In this document: positions 1 through 11,267 of the stretch, piece by piece
Numbering within the stretch: position 1 is the first letter of the stretch
How the letters are laid out: each line of letters starts with the position of its first letter
Origin: Effrenium voratum
Lineage: Eukaryota > Sar > Dinophyceae > Suessiales > Symbiodiniaceae
NCBI GenBank assembly: GCA_963377175.1
Contig: CAUJNA010003816.1
Span: forward strand, 132,501 to 196,500
DNA: 64,000 nt
Direction: 5' to 3'
The notes under the pieces: generated by a model
Database searches by the model: none
What the model was told of the DNA's origin: nothing
The model's input: the letters and a program-made list of their open reading frames with translations, nothing else
Position numbers and translations under genes: made by a program

Positions 1-62
1 CAGTTTGGGCAAACCTGGACAAAGCGCGACTGAACAACCCCAAATTTCTTGAGCGGAGGGGC

Positions 63-138
63 CAGCGCGCGCGCCCCGGTGGCTTCCTTTGCAGCCTTCT
101 GCGCCACTGCTTTGAGTGCCTCCTCGGTGAAGCGGAGC
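63..138 (-). CDS. clpX: clpX-like exon with sensor 2 (TGARAL), last one in window
   Basis: Gives LRFTEEALKAVAQKAAKEAT then GARAL, matching LEFTDEALEAIA..A...TGARGL of ClpX, with the sensor-2 arginine. A GC donor after GARAL is likely, so the C-terminal exons lie left of base 63, mostly outside the window. Confidence 0.88.
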
Positions 139-3100
139 CTTAGTCCAAAAAGCGGCTCCGAAGATCGGTGAGTGACTCTGTGTGCTCTTGGCGGGGGGTG
201 GCTGGGAGGTTCATCTAAAGTTAATGACTACGTTAATGACTACGTTAATGTCTACGTTAATGTCTAAAGATCTTTTTACCTGCGTTTATGTCTAAAGATC
301 CAACATGCCATGAAGAAAAATGGTCGGTGTGCTTTTGTCGACCTTCAATGACAAACCAACAGTGGGTCCACTTTAAGAACCCCTCATAAGCCCTGCAAAA
401 GATCCAGCCCAATACTTCACACTGTATGAAACATGATTAGACTTAGGCCCAGTTATAGAATGTATATTCTATTGTTTGCTTCCCTTTGAGCCTGGACAAA
501 ACCAAATATGTCCAGTAGTGAAATCGATTCCCTCAAAGCCAGCAGGCGAAATTGACATATGAGTTTCTGATTTGCAATGCAAAAGCACTCTGGACATATC
601 AGAACAATCTTCTATTTCAGTCTTTTTCCTTGATTGTTTTTCTCGCGTGCCTTCCAAGTCAAAGGCTTCATCTAAAACCCGTGAGAACTTCTGCGCAGCT
701 GAAAGGCTCAATGCCGTAGCGTCGGAAGTCATCCACCAGCTGTGCCGTCGCCTTGGAGCGCTAGAGGTATCCCCGGAAAAGGTCCCCCCCCAATTCTTCC
801 ATTTGCTTACGCCCCCTGGAAAAAAAAGTCCAGTAGTGATAGCTTCCCTTTAAAACCAAGAGATGAAAACAAAACAAATACTCCTAAGCAACTGGAAGAA
901 TTCCATCGCCGTACTCCCCACAGGGAACATGGAAATATGGACAGGCTTGCACCTCTCAGGCACACAAACCTATGGGTCTCCTGAGACCTGCAAGCCAAAT
1001 ACGCAACAATGGACCCATCGATTTGGAATTCCAGGGGTCACCCTAAACCCAATTCCATATTTGAGGGGGCGGGGATCTGGAAGTGAAAACGTCATAGGCC
1101 GGTTGGCGGTGTCACGGTGTCACGCACGCGCTCCATGCTGCCGGGGTGGCTCCTTCTTCTGCTTTCCTTAGATGCGTGAAGCCTGATCTGTCATTCTCCC
1201 CGCCCGGATCCAACGTGTCGAAGAATCTACTGAACTGTCCAAAGTGGCGTCCAGCAAAACAGGTGCACAGGCCGGTCGTCTTTCTCTGCATGCAAAGAAA
1301 CCACAGACGTGTCCCATGGTTGTAAAGGGCCGAAACCCCAAGAGCCCCCAACGAAGTAACACTGTACATGGCCCAATCTCTCCCTACACCCCACTTCCCT
1401 TCCGGCCCGGACCTCCGGCCACTTTTGAGGAGACAAGGGGCAAGCCCCTTTCATCAAACAAAACCAGTCTATTTTTAGTAGGGGAACCCTCCCCCAAAAA
1501 AGGGTAAAGCTTGCACTACTGGGGGACCTAGACACCCTTAATGGAACACAGGGCACCGGTGGAAAATACCGGAGAGCATACCCTGCCAAGCTGCGTAAGA
1601 ACCTGGAAGAGGTCATCTTCGGACAAGGCTTGCAGCGCAACACGCACCGGCAGCCGCCCCACGAACTCCCGCTCCATGCCGGCCTTCACCAGCTCCTCCT
1701 TATCCCAAGCTGCAGCTTCCATTTGCGTTTTCGCCCCCTTGAGGCAATGGTATGGAGTAATGGTTACTCGGACAGTATAAGACCTGACCGCACAACCAAA
1801 GTTGGGTGGGTTCAAAAACGTGCGGTGCTTTAGCCCCCTGGGAAAATGAGAACATGATTCCAGAAATGAAATCGATTCCCTTCAACAAGGAAAAGAACAC
1901 ATGTTCTCAAGCAAATGGACGTTATCCAACGGCTCCCCGGGCATTTTTGGTCCGAACAACGCAGGTTGACCAAGGCGCTTTGCAAGACATGGTCAAGGCC
2001 CTCTCAGCAGTTATGAAGCATGAGACCTTCAGTTTGAGCATTCAGGTCGCCATTGGCTTTGCTTGCTTGCAATGCCGTGAACCAGAGCTTGCTGAAACCG
2101 CACAGCGCAGCGCTGAAAAATGCTTGCCAAGGATCTGTATCTGCCTCGGACAATCGACATCTCTAGCACACTGGGTGCTCCAGAAGCAAAACACACTGAA
2201 CTCCCTTTCAGTTTCAGTTTCTTTGCGCAAACCTCTGGCAGCTGAACACTTCTCTGCATGTTGCCAAAGGCTTTCTCAGGCGCGAGAGCCTAAGGCTTCA
2301 CCGGCTCAGGTCTACCAAGCAGAAAGGTCAGCGGAGTAAATCGGATCAGTTCCCTCGTCTACTTCCCTAGCCAACTCCCTGCGCCTTATGCAGCATGGAC
2401 TTCACCTCCTCCGACTTCTCGCTGGCATCGCGCGTGAAGCCGAAGCCCTTGGCATTGCGCATGTGCTCCTCGACGAGTGACTCGTCTCAACAACCACCGG
2501 ATTGCGCCAAAAATGGAGTCGCCACATATGCAAATCCGGCAGAGACTCGGCCACGTTGATATCCTGAATTCTGAGCGTGTCAGACTTTGTGGGAAATGCG
2601 TGGCTTTTTCCTTCAGGCATGTCTGCGATACCAATTCTCTTATAAACCTGGCAAAACTGACGCCATGGCACTCTGCTGGTGGCTCGTTGTAATTCATCTT
2701 GGGCCCGGCATGGAATGGCACCCAGTGTTCCCTTCTTGTCGGTGATTCGAATTCATGGAGGCCTGTCATCGGGTCTGCCATCTCTCAATTTCTTCTCTTT
2801 TGGCCGAGCCTCCCTGACTTGTTTTCGGGGACACCACAAGCAAACGCTCCAACCCGCAAAGGGGGAGAGTTCCCCTGTTTGATTGTTGGGTCTTCTTTGT
2901 TTCTGTGTTTGATTGTTTGCTTGCTTGTCCCTTTTTCTTTTCTTTTGTTTGTTGCCTGATCTGGCCTAGTTGCTTGTCTGCTCATTTGTTTGTTGCTTAG
3001 TTTTCTATGGGTTGGTTCCAACCATTCTTTTCAACCATCGTTCTTTGTCCGAAAACCGGATTCATTTTCCGCGGGCTTCTGGAGGAGAAAGATTCGGATC

Positions 3101-6100
3101 CCTGGAAAGAATGGAAATGGAAGGTTCCCCTTCCCCTAGAATAATTGGGAAACCACCACCAAACCACCAAGAGGGAAGCTGAAAGACGCCACGTATTGTT
3201 GACCCAGGATTAATAAACCTGTCCCATTATTAAGGAGGTACCCCTAGAAGTTTGGCTTGGCTGGTGCCCTTTCAAGGCTGAAACCGCACTCGCGTCCTCC
3301 TTGAGCTTCTCGTCGAGCTGGCTAAAGGCGCCGGAGAAGACAAACAGCACGTGCCTGTAGCCCCGCACCGAGGCAACTGACGACGCCGAAAGTGCCAAGT
3401 GGGAAGCGTTGAAGCAGTGGATTCTTCGTGCAACTTCTCTGCGGCAGAAGGAGCACGTTACCTCCATTTGGTTACGACCCCTGGAAAAAAAAACCAAAAA
3501 AAAAACACGCAGGGTAGTGATCAATTCATCTTTGGGAACCCTGTGGACACTATGGGGATGTCGCACATCTACCGCTTCGAATTCTATCGGGAGGCCTCCC
3601 CTGGTTGAGTTTTGAAGCCTCCCGACTAGGTGCTGCCAATTGGATACTCAAGCTGGTTGCCTCTTCTGGTTCAGACATCCCTTCCGGGGTCAAATGCTTT
3701 GGCTCCCTTTCGGAGTGTTCCCAAACGTTTGCAGGCCCCCCTCTTTGCAAGACCATAATATACAAATTCAGCTTCACTCCAATATGTGTTTCGCTACCTT
3801 CATGGCTTCGTTTGGAGGTATCAGCTTCCCATTGAGAAGACTTCTGCCTTGCGTAGGCTGCAGTTTGTTGATTCAGGTTTTCGAGGAATTGAACTGCAAC
3901 TATGCAGAAAACATTGGGTGTTTGACCATTATGCATAAAACCAACGCTGTCCAAATTATCCCGTTCACAGCCAAGCACGAGCCAGAGATGACAAATTGTA
4001 GAACAGCCAGAGAAAATACGCGTGACGCAGCTTTCGCCTTTAGCTTGTTTAACCGCCTGTGACCGTTTAGGAGCCGCCAGAATTGCACCCCTCGACTTTC
4101 AGCTGGGTCCAAATAGGGCCCAAACAAAAGAAACGCGTTATCAATTCCCTTTTGGTGTCCTTCAAAACTGGGCTGTCCTCAGATCCTCTGCTAAAAGTTT
4201 AACTTTTGGACACTAGCCCTAAAAGCCTAAAAAGCTCTCTGGAACCGGACGACTGGGGTTCCCATGAAGAAACTAAACCCAGCCTTGTTGACAGCTTGAC
4301 GCCCTTGTCTCCTCCGAGGCCGCCGAGAATGCTTCGCGGCCCACCAGAGCCCACAGTGACTTCTGTGTCCTGGCACGACCCCGGATGTACAACTCCTGGG
4401 GTCCATTTCGTTTAGACCCCTGGGAAAAAAAATCACGTGATAGATAGATTCTCTTTAAAACCAACAGGGGAAACTAAAACTATTCTTAAGCAAATGGAAG
4501 CTAGGGTCCCTGTTTCCTAGGGGCGCCTTTCTTCCTGGGGACTGACAAATACTTGGAGAGGTTGCTGATGAGGGGTCAACACGCACCATGGCTAGAAAAA
4601 CTGATGCTCCTTTCCTGTGGCAAGGAACGTCTCACGGGTGTGGGCAACAGGGTAATTTGGATCATTTGATAGCCATATTTTGTTCTGAGATACTACTAGC
4701 CCACCAGCTGTACAGTCCTTCAAGGGGGAAACATACATTTTTTTGAGATACTACCAGCCCAGCTGCTTGGATAAGCTTGCGCAACTACCATTTAAGGAGA
4801 ACATACGTATACACAAACTCCACTTCTTCTCACACAACTCCAGCTCTTAGTCCGCGCGCCTCCATCAACTTGAGGAAGGTGCTCTGCGTGGCACGCCTCG
4901 ATCGAACTCCGAAAATCGGACATTCTGCGCGATGTGTGTGGGCTGTATTGGTCTCAACTTCCCAACTTGTTGGTATTTACAGGGGAATCATCATTCCAGG
5001 GTTTCTTAGGCGGTGCGAAATGGATTTCGTCCATCCATTGTTTGGTTTCCAGTTCATTCACTTGCTTCAGTAACCTGTGTCAGTCAGCCTGAAGGAGGAG
5101 GTGCGCCCATCTCCTTCTGAGCAGACCTTGTCGATCTCGTCCACGTAAACTATGCCCACCTGGCAAGGATCGCCCCCTTCGCACGTGCGTGAGGGCCACA
5201 CCTCAACATTCCATCAAGCCTTCCCAGCACCCATCCATGCCCGCAGATTCCAAGAGGCTGTCCAAAAAGCGCGCGAGTTGTGAATGTCATGGAACCGGGT
5301 GCTTGTTGGAGGATCTGGACTACACACATCCATCCTCTGTTGGGTTCCGTTTGGGAAAATCGTCACACAAACATGCGTGGGGACCCCTTTGCGGGTTTGT
5401 TTGAAGGGGAAAACCGACTGGAACTTCGCAGTCTTGTCTTTCCCTATTTTGCCACACCGCCCCCGTTTAGCGAAGAAGGCGGACGAGCCCAGCGAAGAAG
5501 GCGCCTGTGCCAATTCCACATCGCCGTCTGCAGCTTGCAACAGCTCGCCCATGACCTGGGCTGTGGACCCACCGCCACGACTGCAGAGGGCCATAGCCCC
5601 AGGTAAGGCCAGAAGGCCAATGGGCCATGGCAGCCAAGAAATATGAACAGTCAAGCAAGAGCAGGGCTGTGGGGAATGACCGCTTCTGTGATACAACAGA
5701 AAGGGCTTCCCAAGACTATTTTGATAATAGAAGGGGGATTCCCTTGTATCACACAAGTGGAGAGAAACCCCTTGATCCCACAACCCGGAGCAAGAGCAAA
5801 GGGCCCAAAAACCTTCGACAGGTACACCCAGTTTCGGGGTTCTTGAAGCCCAAAATTGCCTATGGGAATCGCACATGCTGGCCTCATCGGCATCGCGGCC
5901 CACATACCCCGTCTCCGTGAACTTCGTTGCCTCGTCACACGAATCCATGTCTGAAAGCCCGTCTGGTTCCCTGCGATGGTAAATGTCATGCGGGAGTCAA
6001 CAGGGGTTTGTGGAAAGAACCGGTTGGGATCTCAGCCTTTCTCCTTTTGAACCCCAACTTGTCGGCTATTGTAGCCGTTGGTAATGTCAACCTCGGATGT

Positions 6101-9100
6101 GATCCCCCGGAGATGATCGGTTCTCCCTTGCGGAAAACAAAATCGACTGGGGGGCCACCGACCATGGTCCTCCGGATTAATCTGAAGTTAACATCAGAAT
6201 GGTTTAAGCCTCTTCCCAACTAAACCTGCACGTTTGGGTGTGTTCCTTTTACCTGAGAAGCGTGTGGATCCGTTTGGGTGTATTGTGCCCTCCAAGAGAA
6301 ACGAAGTGGGCACGGAACCGTTAGAGTTCCATATCCCTGAGTGCTAAGGGGGGGGTGCATATCCATGCCCTCTTGCTTCCTGTGTTTCTTTATGGGCGAT
6401 TTGACACCGTGCCCCGTTTGGGAGACCGGCCATCTTTCTTGGCAGGAGCTGGGCGAGGGCTGGATCTGGGTGCTGCGTGCTGCCAAGCTCACACTGTGCT
6501 TGGGTGTCTTTGAATTGGCGAAACCCTCCCAAGACGATTGTCCTTCCTCAGCTCAGAAGTCAACCGCCCATAAAAGTCCAAACCACTTGGTCTACCGGAT
6601 CAAATCCGGAAAAAAAAAAAAAAAAAAAAAACCAAACAGTGCGGCCCCTTTTCGGAGCTCGAGTCTTGAGCCAATTCCTTCCTGGAAAATCCACGGGTCC
6701 AGGGATCGTTCCGAGAGCTCGCTCTGGGGGCGCTGCGTCCGCCTTGACAAAGGGCACCCCGATCAGATCCTAGGACTTTGGCTCAAGGTTTCGGGCTGCG
6801 GGTTGTTTCTTTTTTTTCAGACTGACCCCCATGTTTTTTGTTTGTTTTTCCCCCGGGTTTTCTGTTTTTACAGGGAAGCCACAAGGGAAGCCAAAAGGGA
6901 AGACAAAAGGGAAGGCCTTACATGGCCTTGCCTTCAGACCTGCAGGGAAGCCAAAAGGAAAACCGAGGCCACTTTGCAAAACTCTGGACTTTGACTCAAG
7001 GTTAGGGGGTGCTCGAGCGTTTTGGAGGCTACCTACATAACTGTTGTTTGAAACAAGAGGAACACCCGGAGCCATTTTAGAGTCCCCACGATTTTGGCTA
7101 CCCATATCAACCCTGGATTTGCCAAACTTCAAGTGGGTCTGGAGGGGGAGTTCTCCCCAAAGCATAAAGGATGTTTCAAGCGAAACCGGCAACCAAACGC
7201 GTAATGGGTTCAACCCCAGGACAGGCGGGGTCAAAATGATGCCTCGACGAAACCCCTGAAGATTTGCTCGCGCTCGAGTCTTCAGATTACCTAACATTCC
7301 GCGTGGGGCTTGTATACATGAAGCCCCAACGCTTCCAAGGCTTCCCCAATCCCCGAAAGAAGCGACTACGCCCTGATCGAGCAGCCGCGAGATTTCGGAG
7401 CAAGTAGGTCTTGCCGCTTCCAGTCGGCCCCAGCAAAAGGATGTTTGGCTTCGTGTAGTTCTTCACCTGAGCGCCGTCACAGGACGCGACGGGCCCCGCT
7501 CCATGCGGAAAAAGGCCATGTTTGGTCCACCTTAACTGGACACAGATTGCTGCTCAGTCGGCAACCTGCTGTGATAATTGTTGCAAACCGGCAACATTTG
7601 GAGCCCCCTCAACAAGAAGGCTCCCTGTGTTATGACCCTGGTTCGGACAATGTCATTGTTCCCCATAGAACGCATGGATGGGCTTCAAGTTGTGTTTGAG
7701 AATTTAGGTTGGCCCTTGTCAACACCAGACCAGAAGGAAACCAAACGGAAACCAAAGGAGAGCATGAAACGCATTTGAGGTTCTTTTTGCGAGAACCTCG
7801 TCTGATGCACCGTCTCTGCGGGTCAAAGCTCCGTTTGCTTTGGCCACGGTGTACGGCCATGGTGCACTTTGGACACCGTGGCCTGCCTTTCCCCCACGGA
7901 GCTCGGGCTGTTGAACGGTTTTGCACGCATGCGTTCGCACGTTTTGTTGCTTGACTCGGCGGTGGGGTGCGCTTCCGGAGGCAAGGCTTGACAATACCAC
8001 AAACCCATGCGACCATCGAGACAAAACACCATGCAAACCGACATTGCCGATTGATCCTATGACACAAAAACACGAGGTTCCCCCACGAAAACATGAATAT
8101 TCTCCATCTGGCCCCAGCTCTTGCTTGACGTGGGAAGGGGAGCACAAAACATGAGTCAATTTTAGCAGCTAAGTGGTTGGATTTCAACCACTAAACCACA
8201 ACAAGCAAAAGTTTAAAACAATTTGTTTCCCAACAACCATGATGAGCTTGTCCAAACTGAAACCCAAATAGGTTCTGACCATTCAGTGGGAGTGGAGTCG
8301 CTCGCTCCGAGTCCCCTGCCCGGGCCGGCTTCAGCAGCGCTGCTTTGGCCGCCCGGGCGAAGAGCCCGGCCACCTTCGGTCCCACAGAAACACCATGCCA
8401 TTTTTGGCGGTTCCCAATATTTCCGCTTGCACTCAGTAAGTGCATTGGACCCCCCCAAACGCCAACTCTTCTTCTTCACCATCAAAACGGTTCCAAAAAG
8501 TGACGAACGAACGTTCACGGCAAACACGTAGCTCCGGACTTCTTGGCTTCCCTTTTGAACCAGGTTTCGTCAAAGTTCGTCTTCATCTTGGGGTCCCTTT
8601 GCTGCTTTGAGGAGCTGGAGCAACCCAAATTCCACCAGGACAACCCAACATGGTTGTGGATGTTCTCTGTGACACCAGGTGCAGAAAGCTCAGAAACCTT
8701 GCCCAAAACCCCCGTGTCCCAGACCCAGGGAGAGCAAACCATGGCGCCTGCTGCTGGATCTTCGTAACGTCTTCTTCGTCCTGGAACTTCCCCCGCCCGG
8801 AGTCGTCCTTGTACTCGCGTTGCGCCACATCGATCTCAAAGAGCTCCACCTGGCTGTGGGTCAAAAAAAGGTACCCCAAATGGGTTGCCCTGGTAAATGG
8901 AAGCATGGACTAAAACCTGCGGTCCCCTAGTGGTTTAATTTTGACCCGCACCCACCTGAAAGCTCTACGAATCGGCGAATCGACCAACTCCTCGGTGGAT
9001 GGGATCATTCTTCCAATGGACGTGGACAAGAGGCGCCATTTGTTTTGAACACAATACCAATGTCATGCGATGGGCCATCATGGAAGTGGACAATGGCCTT

Positions 9101-11219
9101 CTCCCAACACCCTCCTGCCTTCCGTGAATATTGGATAATTAGACGTGTCAGAGGTAGAGAGGGAGACCAAAGAGAAAACCCATACCCGCAACTGACGACA
9201 CCTGCTCCAGCTCCAGCTCCCCGTTCACGAACTCCCGCACACGGTCGCCGTCCAGCTGTAAGAGAATGACCTCAGCGCTGCTGGGTGTGGTGCTAAAAAG
9301 GGTGCGTGGCAAAAAAAAAAGGGGCCTCCACAATTGTTGCTTTCCTTTTGGCTGTCCTTCAAGCAAACCTAAAAAGAATATCCTCAAAACAACACACGCC
9401 CAGTTCACCTTATCCTCCGACCAACATGCAACTAGTCACACAACTGTACTGGTCTTGCAGGGATCTCCCGTCAGGTCCCAGGTTGGCTGGGAGCGTGCAC
9501 CGAATTGGTGATTAGGGTTGGTGGTTTAGGGGTTATCGGGTAGCTTTTGAAGATGAACTGGGGTTCAAAGCCCCAAACATCAAAACACACATGATCAACT
9601 ATTCTTCTCTGTCCACCCTACCAAAGTCTCATGTATGACTGATGCTTGATGAACAAATTGTATCAATTCCCAACACGGTTTGTCACCATCGCAACAAGCG
9701 CAGACCAAGCAAGTTCCATCCTCGAGCCATGCGTCGTCGTCGTCCGTGTCCTTGAAGACAACTTGGTCCAGCGTCTCAGAGCTCTTTCCTTGCATCGCAC
9801 GTATAAGCCACATCAACCCGATCCACCAGCCATCCCTTGCACGCCAAGTAGACAAACTGAGGGTGCAACTGAATTGGGGACCAAATCAACCAATGAAAGC
9901 TAGGTCAACACACCACAGCATGCACCCTCACCCACATTGCAACGTGGAGCCTGAGTTGCCCCTTTGGACCATTTTCCTCTACGGATGGGTTCCTTCTGCA
10001 AGTGTGAGGGTATTCCTTATGAACAGAAGGAACCCAACATTTCAGGAGATGCCCACTTCTGTGATACAAGAAAAAGGTCCCCCAAAGACTAGCCCGCCTT
10101 TTTTTCAGAGGGGTTCCCCAAAAGTCTCACAGAAGTGGGGATAAACCCCGAGAGATCCCACAGATGACATAATGAACGAACCCCAAATCTGGGGGAAAAA
10201 CCGCAAATCTTCGATCTGAGGATCGGCTCTCAGAGTCCTGGCCGGAAAGAGCTGCGAACAGGGGAGCAAGCATGGGTGGTGGATTTGGGTGAAAGAGCCT
10301 TTGCCTATGGCTTTCCAATTGTACTTGGCCTTATTCCAGATTCACTATCCCCTTGTGTCTTGTTCTCAGGTGAGTCGACATCAAAAGGTCGGCCGCACCT
10401 GTGACTGATCAGCATATCCCCCAGACCTCCAGTGGATTTCCATGGGACAAAAGGACACTCGGAATTTGGTAGTTGCTTTTAACGAGAAACAAGGAAAAGG
10501 GGGGGGGGTTGGGGATCCCACGTGATGATTGTAGGTGAGATCTGTCACCCTCATGCCACCTGAACCTTGTGGATGGACCTCTCAAGAAATGCGCGTCTTT
10601 GGATGAACGGAGTATTTGGGGCAGCTGTCTTTCTAACATTCAGACATAATTCTCACCACCTTTGCACCTGTGATTCAAGCAAATCTGGGCCTCTTTGCTT
10701 GTGCCTTGCACCTTGCACCAGTTTGCCGAAGGAAACTCAAGAAATCATCAAGCAAACCAGCAGACTCATCAGACCATGCCTCGCCAAATCAGACACTTTC
10801 GACTTTAGATCAGGATCCACACGGGGGAGACTTAGATCATCCACAGGGTGCGAAACAGACTTCAACATGTGTGCCCGGGTGAAAGCGAGGAAGCTTCAGG
10901 TGCCGAGGACACCAAAGGCTCCCCCAGGAAGGGTTTGCAGATTCTTCTCAGAGAGTCGTAGAAGGATTGAACACCTTCACAGGTCACAGCGGGGGGTGTC
11001 TCAATCAATGTCTCCCCTCAACCTCTGCAACACCTCCGTTTTCAACCGCTCTCTCCTCAGCTGCAGGCTCTGGAACAGCCTTGGCTTTCAGGGCTAGATG
11101 TGAGTGCCGAGCTTGGCCCAAGCAGTTTCGAACTGCCAATTCGAAAGCCTCAAACAGCGCTAAAACCAGGGTTCAAATGGACCCACACTCTGGACAAGGA
11201 ATCACATGCCTGCGTATGA

Positions 11220-11267
<48 letters not shown>

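Larger units (their letters stand above)
752..7385. other. Introns between 3' exons of the ClpX-like gene
   Basis: Between the mapped exons this stretch holds family A elements (796-898, 4400-4500), a composite A copy (1716-1919), a left A half near 3460-3525, a family F piece (1459-1535) and a poly-A run (6610-6631). Nothing else is recognised in the remaining intron DNA. Confidence 0.6.

Noticed and set aside
6777..6787. TTTGGCTCAAG, resembling the end of the dinoflagellate spliced leader
   Set aside because: The preceding bases do not match the leader, and similar ACTTTGACTCAAGG strings occur nearby (around 6990) as ordinary repeat sequence, so a retroposed leader relic is not supported.
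8956..9006. Possible exon coding STEELVDSPIRRAF
   Set aside because: Its frame is out of phase with the exon at 8769-8849, and the in-phase frame has a stop just before the splice site. It is more likely intron.
10880..10935. Possible linker micro-exon (SSAPEASSLSPG) on the minus strand
   Set aside because: No pair of splice sites keeps phase 0 as the neighbouring linker exons require.
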